Assembly (NCBI GenBank): GCA_012839015.1
Contig: DUOF01000082.1
Location: 1-29,885, forward strand
DNA: 29,885 nt
Direction of reading: 5' to 3'
Origin: a bacterium
Lineage (GTDB): Bacteria > Bacillota_I > Bacilli_A > RFN20 > DUOF01
The position numbers were made by a program, and so were the translations under genes. Below are positions 6,851-15,561 of the stretch, in pieces. The notes beneath the pieces were generated by a model. It was not told the origin of the DNA, searched no databases, and saw only the letters and a list, made by a program, of their open reading frames with translations. Positions within the stretch are counted from its first letter, which is position 1. The number at the start of each line of letters is the position of its first letter.

Positions 6851-8167
6851 TCAATCTTGTTTGTGCTTTTCAACGAAAGTATAAACAGCTATTGGACAAA
6901 CAGCTAGAATTAATACAAAGATAGAAAAGACAACACTATCAGAAGTTATTTTCCCGATTTGATCATTGTTAGCTTGTAGTTTTACTAGACCAGACCTAGT
7001 AACGGTGAATCCTTTATTATCTTCGGCTGCTACAAATAGGTAGAAGTTACCGTTATGATTTCTTAGTATAACGCTTGAATTGTTAGTATAGGTACCCTTT
7101 TCTACACTTCCCTTGTATCTTCTCATGAAGTCTTCTTTATCACTTGGTAAGGAAGGATCTCTAGATAAGAAGTATAGATTACTCTCACTAATAAGTTCAT
7201 TACCAACGCCCGGTATTGCAGTGATATCAATTTTTTTGCTAGTAAGAATTCCTTCTTCTTCTAGAGTCTTTAAGATAACGACTACTTTCTCCTCTGCTAT
7301 TACTAGAGAATAAGTAAATTCAACACTTATATTTAGGTTGTTTGATAATTCTAGGATTATTATATTTGGATTAGAGGTAGTATTATTGGTCATTAAATGT
7401 GGGAAGATTAGAGCTCTTCTAACATTAATTGAATAATTCTCTTCATTAACTGTTACAGGCACCTTTAATTCAATGCCATTAACGCTAAGAGTAGCAGTCC
7501 TATTTATACCGTGGATAGATTTGGCAATCTGGAACTCCATGTTCAGGTTATTACTGTTATTGGTAATATTATTAAATCCTTTTGTGGTTATTTCAACTTT
7601 GTCTATAGTAGCACTAGTTATTTCAAAGTCTGCAGCAAGAGGGTCAATGATATGAATATAAATACTCTTATCTACAATTCCATCATTAACAATTTGATCA
7701 ATCTTATAGGTTCCAACTTCAGTGAATAAAGGCAAGTAAACATCCTCTGAATCATTTAGGAGTGTATCAAGGAATTTACCACTGTAAAGGCTAATACCAT
7801 CTTTTGTAATGTTAATCCACTTATTATCACCATTACCTTTTGTAAAGATGTGTTTGAAGTGTACATCATCATAAACTCTAGCCATAACGGACAAGGATCT
7901 CATATAGTAGTTTTCAACATTATGAACATCTACCTCATACAAGAAGGTGTCACGATAACCAGTGCCAAAATAGGAGGATTGTGATCTGTTATCATCCATT
8001 AAATAAATATTATCACCATTACATAAGTAAAATCTAGAAGTACCAGGATCTTTGATTGAACTAGTAACTTCCGTGTTACATGTGCTATTAGCGCTTACCT
8101 TATCACCTTTGAAGATAATAAGGAAAGCCCCCATTAATATAATACTTGTAAGTATAATTTTTTTCAT
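6851..8167 (-). CDS. Membrane-anchored extracellular protein of unknown function
   Basis: A 438-aa protein with an N-terminal signal peptide (MKKIILTSIILMGAFLIIF, cleavage likely near VSANS). A long beta-rich extracellular region follows, and a single C-terminal membrane helix (VVFSIFVLILAVCPIAVYTF) with a short charged tail EKHKQD. I recognise no enzyme motif. The start at 8167 was chosen because GAGGG lies 8 nt upstream; longer in-frame starts fall inside the previous gene. It begins 4 nt after the CvpA-like gene stop, so the two form one operon and may act together at the envelope. Confidence 0.7.
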   Translation of the reverse strand: MKKIILTSIILMGAFLIIFKGDKVSANSTCNTEVTSSIKDPGTSRFYLCNGDNIYLMDDNRSQSSYFGTGYRDTFLYEVDVHNVENYYMRSLSVMARVYDDVHFKHIFTKGNGDNKWINITKDGISLYSGKFLDTLLNDSEDVYLPLFTEVGTYKIDQIVNDGIVDKSIYIHIIDPLAADFEITSATIDKVEITTKGFNNITNNSNNLNMEFQIAKSIHGINRTATLSVNGIELKVPVTVNEENYSINVRRALIFPHLMTNNTTSNPNIIILELSNNLNISVEFTYSLVIAEEKVVVILKTLEEEGILTSKKIDITAIPGVGNELISESNLYFLSRDPSLPSDKEDFMRRYKGSVEKGTYTNNSSVILRNHNGNFYLFVAAEDNKGFTVTRSGLVKLQANNDQIGKITSDSVVFSIFVLILAVCPIAVYTFVEKHKQD

Positions 8168-8171
8168 TTTT

Positions 8172-9959
8172 CTAACCCTCATTTCCATTGCCGATTCCTG
8201 CTAGGTATGTGAAGAATCTTGATCTTGTATTTAGTAATTGTTTTCTCATGAATGATTTAATGACCGGTTGAGCCAATTTAGAATTACTGGCTGATTTAAC
8301 CGCATGAGTCAGTTTAGAGAAGTCAAGACTTCTCCCTTCCAAATGATCCATATAAATCTGAATAGCGCTGATAATTAATTCTAATTCATTTTCCCAGTTA
8401 TCAACCCGATCTAACATTGAGCCGGTTAATTCAATAGTATCCTTTACTGTATCGAACAATGCCTGCAAGGTATCTGAGAATATTTCAGAGTTTACGATAC
8501 CATTAAGTAAGTTGGCTACTATCGGTTTATCTTCTTCTTCTAAGTTATATAGGATATAGAAGAAATCATCAGTTTCATACTTTTGAACTATCTTTAATAC
8601 ATCTGCCACTAATTCTAGTTCATTTCTTAAATCATAATCTGAAGTGGGTTCAATGTAGACATCTAAATCTGCTAGAACATTGTTAATAGTAGGATATAAG
8701 AATCTAGTAAAAGTCTTAGAGTCAAGTATTCTATTAAAGAGTATTAACATATTATCAATATTGAAACCTTGAATAATCTCACCAGGGGTGATTCCAACTA
8801 TAGGTGGCCCTAGAAGAAGGTCTAACATATCGAAATCTGCCATCATAGCCAAAACCTGAAATATAATCCTGACCTCTTCTTCAAGGTCCTCCTGACTAAT
8901 TTCAATGGTTACAGGAGTGAAATGCCCGGGCGTAATTTCAGCTAACTTAGCATTTAACATATCGACAAGGAAGTGAAGTAAGTCATTGATAACACTATTA
9001 GTGTATTTTGATTCAGTGATAGATTCTATGATAAGTTCGATGTTTTCTTTACTTAACATTTTAGTGTCAATAATATCAGTGTAGGTCTCTTCGTCATTAG
9101 TATTACTACTACTGTTTAGATAATAAATGATTCCAGATTGATCTAGTATAAGGGTACTCCTTATAATTAGTGAAATCTCTTTTTCAATATTAGTAGTTTT
9201 GTCTCCATACTGGGTGGAGGTCACACCTCTGAACAATGCCTGATCTATGCTATACTCACCAGCTAACTTAGCAAATGCAGTAGCATTGTATAAATCAATC
9301 GCATCACAGACTTGTTTGAACTGACTCAGTGATTCAATTTGTGTACAAAGTGATTTTTCATTAGTTAGCGTATTCTTTAAAGAACTCTGATACGCACGAT
9401 TAACACCGTTTATCGGTAATAAGATAATAGAAAACAGGAAGATAGCTTGAAGTCCTCCAAGTACTCCAGAGAGTCTTCCACCTTGATTCTTATTTGATGC
9501 CCTCCTAGTTATTCCTTTTTCCTCGTAACTAGCAAGCAAATAAATCGGATAAAAGATTAATGAAATGAAGAAGAAAATAATAATAAAGGCAAATGGGGTT
9601 ACTAGTAAGTGAGGAACCTCAGTAAATAATTCCCTAAGGGATGGGAAAAACTCATATAAGGTAACAAAGACATCGTTATAAACGATAAACCCCTCTAGGT
9701 AGTCAATTAATAAATTGTATTGAACACCGTTGACGCTAAACTCCATTCCAACTTTCCTTAAGTCAAAATGTAGTAAAAACCCAGTAACGGGCTTAGTAAT
9801 TAGAAACGCTACACCAACACAAATAATAATATATGTAGTCCTATATAAGGCTTTTTTAACGCCTATTTTATGACTTAATTTATAGCCTAAAAAGAAAAGT
9901 GTAAATAGAATAATAGCACTAATTAACGCTGCTGAAATAAGTAAAAATAAATCTCCCAT
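8172..9959 (-). CDS. CvpA-like membrane protein with a large C-terminal domain
   Basis: A 595-aa protein. Four membrane segments lie near residues 3-24, 40-61, 113-140 and 168-185. The third-to-fourth region reads GGRLSGVLGGLQAIFLFSIILLPI, like the glycine-rich turn of CvpA/colicin V production family proteins. The remaining 400 residues are mostly helical, acidic and soluble. Standard CvpA proteins have about 160-200 aa, so this is a much extended form or a lineage-specific fusion. The start has AAGGAGAA 7 nt upstream and a clear promoter at 9984-10012. It is the first gene of an operon with the surface protein below it. Family link moderate; function unknown. Confidence 0.65.
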   Translation of the reverse strand: MGDLFLLISAALISAIILFTLFFLGYKLSHKIGVKKALYRTTYIIICVGVAFLITKPVTGFLLHFDLRKVGMEFSVNGVQYNLLIDYLEGFIVYNDVFVTLYEFFPSLRELFTEVPHLLVTPFAFIIIFFFISLIFYPIYLLASYEEKGITRRASNKNQGGRLSGVLGGLQAIFLFSIILLPINGVNRAYQSSLKNTLTNEKSLCTQIESLSQFKQVCDAIDLYNATAFAKLAGEYSIDQALFRGVTSTQYGDKTTNIEKEISLIIRSTLILDQSGIIYYLNSSSNTNDEETYTDIIDTKMLSKENIELIIESITESKYTNSVINDLLHFLVDMLNAKLAEITPGHFTPVTIEISQEDLEEEVRIIFQVLAMMADFDMLDLLLGPPIVGITPGEIIQGFNIDNMLILFNRILDSKTFTRFLYPTINNVLADLDVYIEPTSDYDLRNELELVADVLKIVQKYETDDFFYILYNLEEEDKPIVANLLNGIVNSEIFSDTLQALFDTVKDTIELTGSMLDRVDNWENELELIISAIQIYMDHLEGRSLDFSKLTHAVKSASNSKLAQPVIKSFMRKQLLNTRSRFFTYLAGIGNGNEG

Positions 9960-9983
9960 TTAACTAATTCTCCTTGCTTAAAC

Positions 9984-10012
9984 ATTTTAACAAGTTGTTA
10001 ACCAAAGTGCAA
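9984..10012 (-). promoter_or_regulatory. Sigma-A-type promoter with palindromic operator candidate
   Basis: On the minus strand TTGCAC (10012-10007), 17 nt, TAAAAT (9989-9984). The spacer holds a perfect 15-nt palindrome TTAACAAGTTGTTAA (9987-10001) that overlaps the -10, a good position for a repressor. Confidence 0.6.
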
Positions 10013-10053
10013 TTATTATTTTAACGCCTAATAATGCTAATCTTTTATTGCTA

Positions 10054-10062
10054 TGTTAGAAT
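10054..10062 (+). promoter_or_regulatory. Extended -10 promoter of the pseudouridine synthase-pgcA operon
   Basis: TGTTAGAAT fits TGn plus a -10 hexamer, 32 nt before the proposed TTG start. No clear -35 is visible. Confidence 0.5.
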
Positions 10063-10094
10063 AATCATATGATATTATGGTAGAGGTGATTACT

Positions 10095-11060
10095 TTGGTC
10101 GAATTTAATGTGGGCAAGAAGGAAGCAGGACAAAGGATAGATAAGTTTATTAGGAAATATCTTAGTGAAGCTCCTTTAAGTTTTATCTATAAATTATTTA
10201 GGAAGAAGGATATCAAGGTTAATGGTAAACCTGTTAAGATAGATTATTATATTGAAGAGAAAGATAATATAAAGATATATGTTAGCGATGAACAACTTGA
10301 ATCATTTCGTATCTTAAAAGATATAGATAATGAAAAGATAGAGTTTGAAATCATCTACGAAGATAGCAATATCTTAATTGTTAATAAGCCATCTGGCTTA
10401 CTAATACATCAAGATAGTAATAAAGAATCTAAGACACTTAACAATCAGGTACTTAATTACCTATCAATTAAGGGTGAATATAGTAAAGAAGATACGTTTG
10501 TACCGAGCGCTGTCCATCGACTTGATAAAAATACCAGCGGGATAGTCATCGTTGCTAAAAATGTTATGAGTGCTCAAATTCTATTTGATCTATTTAAAAA
10601 TAAAGATGATCTTGTTAAAGAATATATAACCTTAGTTAAGGGTAGAGTTACTAAAAACGCCATTATCGATAGCAAACTATCAAAGGATGTAAATAAGAAT
10701 TATGTAAGTGTTGATGAGAAGAAAGGTAAAAGTGCATTAACTAGTTATATGTATCTTACCTATACAACTGATTTTAGTTTACTTAAAGTTAAACTTATAA
10801 GTGGTCATAGCCATCAAATAAGGGTCCACTTAAAATCTCTTAATCATCCGATCATAAATGATTACAAATATGGAGATAGACGGGTTAATAATTATATTAG
10901 AGATAAATACGGTTATGAATATCAACTGTTGCATGCTAGTAGTATAACATTCAAGAAAGTTAACGGAGGACTGAGTTATCTCTCTAATAAGAGATTTGAA
11001 GCTAAACCGAATGATAAATTTTTGGAGATAGTTAAGGGGGAACTTAGCTATGAACTATAA
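10095..11060 (+). CDS. RluA-family 23S rRNA/tRNA pseudouridine synthase, RluC/RluD type
   Basis: Converts specific uridines in rRNA (or tRNA) to pseudouridine. The 321-aa protein starts with an S4 RNA-binding domain (RIDKFIRKYL to about residue 65), followed by the catalytic domain with VHRLDKNTSG carrying the nucleophile D144, and the family motif GHSHQIRVHLKSLNHPI near residue 235. I chose the TTG at 10095: AGAGGTG ends 6 nt before it, whereas the in-frame ATG at 10077 contains that SD within its own codons. The gene overlaps pgcA by 11 bp. The family is certain; the exact target uridine is not. Confidence 0.9.
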   Translation: MVEFNVGKKEAGQRIDKFIRKYLSEAPLSFIYKLFRKKDIKVNGKPVKIDYYIEEKDNIKIYVSDEQLESFRILKDIDNEKIEFEIIYEDSNILIVNKPSGLLIHQDSNKESKTLNNQVLNYLSIKGEYSKEDTFVPSAVHRLDKNTSGIVIVAKNVMSAQILFDLFKNKDDLVKEYITLVKGRVTKNAIIDSKLSKDVNKNYVSVDEKKGKSALTSYMYLTYTTDFSLLKVKLISGHSHQIRVHLKSLNHPIINDYKYGDRRVNNYIRDKYGYEYQLLHASSITFKKVNGGLSYLSNKRFEAKPNDKFLEIVKGELSYEL

Positions 11061-12723
11061 AGAGAAATATAATGATTGGTTGAATAATAAGAATATAAGT
11101 AAAGAAATTAAACAAATACTAAATGATATGGATGAAGATGAAATAAGAGAGGCTTTTAGTAATGACCTAGAATTTAATACCGCGGGTGCCCGTGGTATTA
11201 TGGGAATCGGGTCAGGTTATTTAAATGAGTTTACTATTAGAAAAATAAATTATGGTTTATATAACTATTTTAGTAAGTATTATCCGGGGTATTTAGACAA
11301 GGGGATAGTAATTGGCTATGACAACCGTAATAATTCTAAAGAGTTTGCTAATATGTGTGCGGCTTTCTTCACCTCTAGAGGAATTAAAGTATATATGTCA
11401 CTAGATTTAATGCCGACCCCTCTAGTATCACACACTATATTAAATAAAAATTTACTCGGTGGAATAAACATAACTGCCTCTCATAACCCTAAAGAATATA
11501 ATGGTTATAAGGTTTATAATAGCTATGGATACCAATTCTCACTAAGTGAGGCTAACTTACTAATCGACGAAATGAGTAAAATAAGTATTGATCTAATGTT
11601 TGAAAAAAAAGAGAAAATAAACCATGAAAACCTAATCATACTGAAAGAAGAATTTGCTAATTCTTACTTTGAAAAGATTAAAGCCTCTAGACTAAATCCT
11701 AGTTTAGATAAGGAAGACTTTAAGATAGTCTACACGCCTTTACACGGTTCTGGATTAAAGGGAGTAAGACACGTTTTAGAAACGAGTGGTTATAACTTAA
11801 GTGTTGTAAAGGAACAATCTACCTACGATAAAGAATTTGTTAATACGAGCTCTTTAAACCCAGAGGATTTAAATGCCTATGACATGGCAATTAACTTAGC
11901 AAAGAGTATAGATGCTGATATAGTCCTGGCAACTGATCCAGATGCTGATAGAATCGGAGTATGTATAAAAAAAGAAGGCGATTATCATTTACTAAATGGC
12001 AATGAAATCGGCTCCTTATTAATCTATTATTTACTCACTAATAAAAAAGATTTAAAAGATGGCAAGATTATTACTACTATCGTAACTTCTACCTTAGGTG
12101 AGAAGATTGCTGATGACTTTAATGTTGAGACAATTTATACTTTAACTGGTTTTAAGTTCATCGGAGAACTTATGAGTAAGAATAAGTTTAAAAACTTTAT
12201 ACTAGGGTATGAGGAATCTAATGGTTACTTAGTAAATGACCTAGCTAGAGATAAAGATGCAATTAGTGCTTCACTAATGATTAGTGAAATGGCTCTTTTC
12301 TTTAAATTAAAAGGTCTAGACCTAATAGATGTGCTAGAGTCACTCTATGAACGATACGGATATCATTTGAATCTAACTAAAGCTTATACTTTCGAAGGTA
12401 ATAATGGCCTTATAAAGATGAATCAAATTATCACTAAGCTTAGAAATCTTGATATCCATGAAATAGGAGGATATAAAGTAGTATTCAAGGAGGATTATTT
12501 AACCTCAAGAAGATATTCAAAAGAAAATTATAAACCATTAGATTTGCCTATTAGCAATGTCTTGAAACTAATATTTGAAGATAAGTCATACATCGCTATT
12601 AGACCATCAGGAACAGAGCCGAAACTAAAGGTATATTATAATATTATCGAAGACAACAAGAAAAATGCCTCAAGTAAACTTGAAGCATTTAAAAGTTATA
12701 TCGATAAAGTTTTAAATAATTAG
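11050..12723 (+). CDS. pgcA: Alpha-phosphoglucomutase / phosphomannomutase
   Basis: Interconverts glucose 1-phosphate and glucose 6-phosphate, feeding nucleotide sugar and envelope glycolipid synthesis. The 557-aa length is typical of Firmicute PgcA. Visible motifs are TAGARGIMG near residue 44, the phosphoserine loop TASHNP with S144, the Mg-binding DPDADR (D297, D299, D301), the sugar loop GYEESNGYLV near residue 387, and the phosphate loop RPSGTEPK near 518. The start ATG has AAGGGGGA upstream and lies within the end of the pseudouridine synthase gene. Its stop is 12 bp inside the convergent trpS end, and its terminator overlaps the trpS coding region. A phosphomannomutase side activity is possible. 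Confidence 0.92.
   Translation: MNYKEKYNDWLNNKNISKEIKQILNDMDEDEIREAFSNDLEFNTAGARGIMGIGSGYLNEFTIRKINYGLYNYFSKYYPGYLDKGIVIGYDNRNNSKEFANMCAAFFTSRGIKVYMSLDLMPTPLVSHTILNKNLLGGINITASHNPKEYNGYKVYNSYGYQFSLSEANLLIDEMSKISIDLMFEKKEKINHENLIILKEEFANSYFEKIKASRLNPSLDKEDFKIVYTPLHGSGLKGVRHVLETSGYNLSVVKEQSTYDKEFVNTSSLNPEDLNAYDMAINLAKSIDADIVLATDPDADRIGVCIKKEGDYHLLNGNEIGSLLIYYLLTNKKDLKDGKIITTIVTSTLGEKIADDFNVETIYTLTGFKFIGELMSKNKFKNFILGYEESNGYLVNDLARDKDAISASLMISEMALFFKLKGLDLIDVLESLYERYGYHLNLTKAYTFEGNNGLIKMNQIITKLRNLDIHEIGGYKVVFKEDYLTSRRYSKENYKPLDLPISNVLKLIFEDKSYIAIRPSGTEPKLKVYYNIIEDNKKNASSKLEAFKSYIDKVLNN
12661..12690 (-). terminator. Terminator of trpS, inside pgcA coding sequence
   Basis: On the minus strand AAATGCTTCAAG pairs with CTTGAGGCATTT around a 4-nt loop (arms 12690-12679 and 12674-12663) and continues into TTTTTCTTG. 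The one imperfect pair is a U-G wobble on the minus strand but a C-A mismatch on the plus strand, so the minus strand is favoured. Confidence 0.65.
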
Positions 12724-13701
12724 ACCAAGTTTTCTTTTAACTTCGTCTATTTTTTTACTTGCTATTGCACCAGCCTTAAGTGCCCCTTCTTTTAATACTT
12801 TATCTAAATAATCGCCTTTTATTATTTCATTGAATTTAACCTGGATTTTACTAACCTCTTCAACAACTACATCTGCTACTGCCTTTTTAAAGTTGCCATA
12901 ACCACCATCTCTAAATTCATCTTCAATTTCATCATAAGACTTATTGGTAAGACTAGAGTAAATAGTCATTAGATTTGAAATGCCAGGCTTATTTTCTATA
13001 TCATATTTAACTAGATTATCACTATCTGTAACCGCAGACATTATTTTTTTTCTAATTGTTTTAACATCATCTAAAAGACGGATAGAACCCTTGTTATCAC
13101 CTAGTTCAGATTTTGACATCTTCTTAAGTGGATCATCTAGGGCCATTATCCTAGCACCTTTTTCAGCTACAATAGCTTTAGGGATTACAAAAGTTTCACC
13201 ATAGTAATGGTTAAAGCGGGAGGCTAGGTCTCTTGTTAACTCTACGTGCTGAGTTTGGTCTTCGCCTACTGGGACGTATTTAGCATCATACAACAAGATA
13301 TCAGCTGCCATTAAAGTAGGATAAATAAACAAACCAACACCTATACTCTCATTATTCCCTCTAGCAGACTTATCCTTAAACTGGGTCATTCTTGAAAGTT
13401 CTCCCATATAAGATTCGCAAGTTAAAATATAACCTAGATAGGCATGTTGAGGAAGGTCGCTTTGGTTAAAAATAGTAGCTTTATTAGGATCTAATCCGCA
13501 TGCAATGTAAATTGCAGCGACTTCTTTGATCCATCTATTTAGGTCTTCCTTATTGTTTCTAACAGTTAGGGCATGTAGGTCTGCCACGAAGACAAACAAA
13601 TTATAATCATCTTGTAACTTAACAAAGTTCTTAATAGCACCTATATAGTTACCTAATGTTAAATCACCTGTCGGTTTAATCGCGCTTAGCATTAATTCCA
13701 T
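12712..13701 (-). CDS. trpS: Tryptophanyl-tRNA synthetase
   Basis: Class I aminoacyl-tRNA synthetase that charges tRNA-Trp. The 329-aa protein has the usual TrpS length. It shows the HIGH-like signature within PTGDLTLGNYIG (residues 10-21), the KMSKS loop at 194-198, and the family segments VADLHALT and PVGEDQTQHVE. ATG at 13701 is preceded by GAGGAGG with 7 nt spacing. A strong promoter lies at 13733-13761. No T-box leader is present in the short 25-nt leader that this promoter implies. It converges with and overlaps pgcA by 12 bp. Confidence 0.97.
   Translation of the reverse strand: MELMLSAIKPTGDLTLGNYIGAIKNFVKLQDDYNLFVFVADLHALTVRNNKEDLNRWIKEVAAIYIACGLDPNKATIFNQSDLPQHAYLGYILTCESYMGELSRMTQFKDKSARGNNESIGVGLFIYPTLMAADILLYDAKYVPVGEDQTQHVELTRDLASRFNHYYGETFVIPKAIVAEKGARIMALDDPLKKMSKSELGDNKGSIRLLDDVKTIRKKIMSAVTDSDNLVKYDIENKPGISNLMTIYSSLTNKSYDEIEDEFRDGGYGNFKKAVADVVVEEVSKIQVKFNEIIKGDYLDKVLKEGALKAGAIASKKIDEVKRKLGLII
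12721..12756 (+). terminator. Terminator of pgcA, inside trpS coding sequence
   Basis: TAGAC 12721-12725 pairs with GTCTA 12745-12749 and AAGTT 12727-12731 with AACTT 12739-12743, with one C-C mismatch, followed by seven T (12750-12756). The stem begins at the pgcA stop codon itself. Confidence 0.75.
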
Positions 13702-13732
13702 TATAAAACCTCCTCTTTAAGTTATATGTCTG

Positions 13733-13761
13733 AATCTAGCATTTAATAAATTAATTGTCAA
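13733..13761 (-). promoter_or_regulatory. trpS promoter
   Basis: A consensus TTGACA (13761-13756), 17 nt, then TAGATT (13738-13733) with an extended TGC before it. The -35 box uses the last codons of the M48 gene. Confidence 0.75.
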
Positions 13762-14902
13762 TATTCCCAATTCTATCTTTTAAGTCTGGATGAGACTGAA
13801 ATAGTTTATCAATTTTTGAAGTTTCTTTCTCAATTTCCTCGTATTTAGAAATTTTAGCTAGGGCTGAGGATAAAACCTCAGACTCTGAGTGTTCCTTAGA
13901 ATAGGCATCGGCCTGATTCTCGAAGACTCTTTCTAAAGACATACTATAGAAGAAACTAGCAATGAATAAGATAGTTACAACACCGTATGTTATAACCATT
14001 GGACCAGTATTTAGGTCCAAGATGAACGGAAGTACAAGAAGTGCTGCAAATAGCATCAGCATAATGACCTTGTTAAGTAGAACCTTAACTAAGTGATTGT
14101 TTTTGATGTGACCTATTTCATGAGTGATAATTGCCTCTAACTCAGGTAAAGTTATTTCATTTAGTAGGGTTGTAGAAATAAAGACATATTGAGTGAATAC
14201 ACCACTAACCATGGCATTGGATTCATTACTTCTACTAGTATCCCATGAGTAAAGGTGATACCTTTTTATTTTATGTTTTCTAAATAGTTTGTCTAGGCGA
14301 AATTTAAGTAAAGGATTTTCAATCTTCTTAGCTCCAAGAGTTATAATTAAGATTTTTGGCGTAGATAGTAACCACAGTACGATGAACACTAATAAGAAGA
14401 TACCAATACTAATTGCTTTACTCTCAAAATCTATGTCCATAACTAAAAGAGAAGGAATAAAGAAGGTGAAAATCATAAAAGGTATGTATGTTACAATTAA
14501 TGACTTAAAGTTTTCTTTAATGCATTCCCATTCATTTAATTTAGTATCTAACAAAACATTAGCAGCATAAGAGTAGCAAAGTCTTGCAGATACTATTGTA
14601 ATCAGGGTGATAACAAAAGAAACTAGAGTAGCAAAGAAGATTACATAAATTGAATCGGGCAAGGTATTACTAATAACGTAATAGCAAATAAAAAAGTATA
14701 GTAATGCTATAGCAATATTTGCCTTTGAAAGAATATATTCATCGTAAATCCTAAGTTTATTAACTGCTGAAACAATTGATTTATTAGATTTTAGAACACT
14801 AAGAGATTTAGAACAGCAAAAATAAGTTAAAGTGCAGTTTAAAGCAGTTATAAATAACAAGGATATTAAGACAATATCGATTCCTCTTAAACCAAGCACC
14901 AT
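13751..14902 (-). CDS. M48-family membrane zinc metalloprotease (HtpX/Ste24-like)
   Basis: A 383-aa integral membrane protease. Hydrophobic segments lie near residues 8-28, 61-80, 85-107, 138-155, 165-186, 275-295 and 303-320. The zinc motif HEIGH is at 261-265, with the downstream glutamate ligand in the E-x-x-A-D pattern (E328, D332), as in M48 peptidases. Family members clear damaged membrane proteins (HtpX) or cleave CAAX-like tails (Ste24). It is somewhat longer than HtpX (about 290 aa) and nearer Ste24 in layout. The start has AGGAGGGAG 5 nt upstream. It follows the ATPase/TOPRIM pair by 71 nt and has its own candidate promoter. Confidence 0.85.
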   Translation of the reverse strand: MVLGLRGIDIVLISLLFITALNCTLTYFCCSKSLSVLKSNKSIVSAVNKLRIYDEYILSKANIAIALLYFFICYYVISNTLPDSIYVIFFATLVSFVITLITIVSARLCYSYAANVLLDTKLNEWECIKENFKSLIVTYIPFMIFTFFIPSLLVMDIDFESKAISIGIFLLVFIVLWLLSTPKILIITLGAKKIENPLLKFRLDKLFRKHKIKRYHLYSWDTSRSNESNAMVSGVFTQYVFISTTLLNEITLPELEAIITHEIGHIKNNHLVKVLLNKVIMLMLFAALLVLPFILDLNTGPMVITYGVVTILFIASFFYSMSLERVFENQADAYSKEHSESEVLSSALAKISKYEEIEKETSKIDKLFQSHPDLKDRIGNIDN

Positions 14903-14944
14903 TCTAACTCCCTCCTAGCACATAAACCAAATAACTACACATTT

Positions 14945-14953
14945 ATGATAACA
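14945..14953 (-). promoter_or_regulatory. Candidate extended -10 promoter of the M48 gene
   Basis: The minus strand reads TGTTATCAT, one mismatch from TGnTATAAT, 42 nt upstream of the start codon. No -35 is evident. Confidence 0.35.
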
Positions 14954-14973
14954 CATAAAAATTAGCTTTTAAA

Positions 14974-15561
14974 CTACTTTTGAATACGACGGATGAAATA
15001 AATAAAGTTGGATGAAGGCAAATCATAATCCTTAGAAGAAATGCTAGCAAGGTTATTTAAGAAGTTGTGGTAATCCTCATATTGTATCTGTTCTACAATC
15101 GCTTCCACCTGAGGAATATTACCCGCGTAATCACGCACCCCGTAATGGTTGAAAATAAGTTCTTTATAATCTTTTTTGTGAGTAAATTTTTCTTTATTTA
15201 TTTCTTTTGTTAGGATCATAAAGTATTCGATACAAGGATTAACAAAATAAATATCTCTATCTTTTAAATCTACTTCTTTATTCTTAAGAAACCTTTTTAT
15301 ATCGACTAAATCAAAATGGCCATCTAAGTCATATAAGACTACTATTTTAGAATAGCTATAAACCTTCTTCAAAATATTTACATGTATAGGAATATTACCG
15401 TTTCCATGGGCAATTCTTACCCTAACGTTATATTTGGTAGACATAAAAGAAATAATCTTATTAACAAAGAGAGCATCTGCTTCCCCTTCGACTACTAAAT
15501 ATAAATCTTCTTTTAATTGGGCAAGGTTTTTAAATCTATCTTGATTACTACTCCTTCTCAT
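14974..15561 (-). CDS. TOPRIM/RloB-like protein, effector of an AbiL/PARIS-like pair
   Basis: A 195-aa protein with a TOPRIM-like arrangement: VVEGEAD with E25, YDLDGHFD with D78/D80, and NPCIEYF at 108-114, which matches the RloB-type signature (NPCFE.W). In two-gene defence modules such as AbiL (AbiLi/AbiLii) and PARIS (AriA/AriB), a TOPRIM or RloB protein is the toxic effector activated when the ATPase senses phage. It overlaps the upstream ATPase gene by 14 bp, supporting a coupled complex. The ATG at 15561 has CGGAG 9 nt upstream. Function is inferred from family and context; nuclease activity is not shown by sequence alone. Confidence 0.72.
   Translation of the reverse strand: MRRSSNQDRFKNLAQLKEDLYLVVEGEADALFVNKIISFMSTKYNVRVRIAHGNGNIPIHVNILKKVYSYSKIVVLYDLDGHFDLVDIKRFLKNKEVDLKDRDIYFVNPCIEYFMILTKEINKEKFTHKKDYKELIFNHYGVRDYAGNIPQVEAIVEQIQYEDYHNFLNNLASISSKDYDLPSSNFIYFIRRIQK

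Noticed and set aside
10077..10094. ATG at 10077 as start of the pseudouridine synthase
   Set aside because: The SD AGAGGTG lies inside these codons, so TTG at 10095 is the better start.
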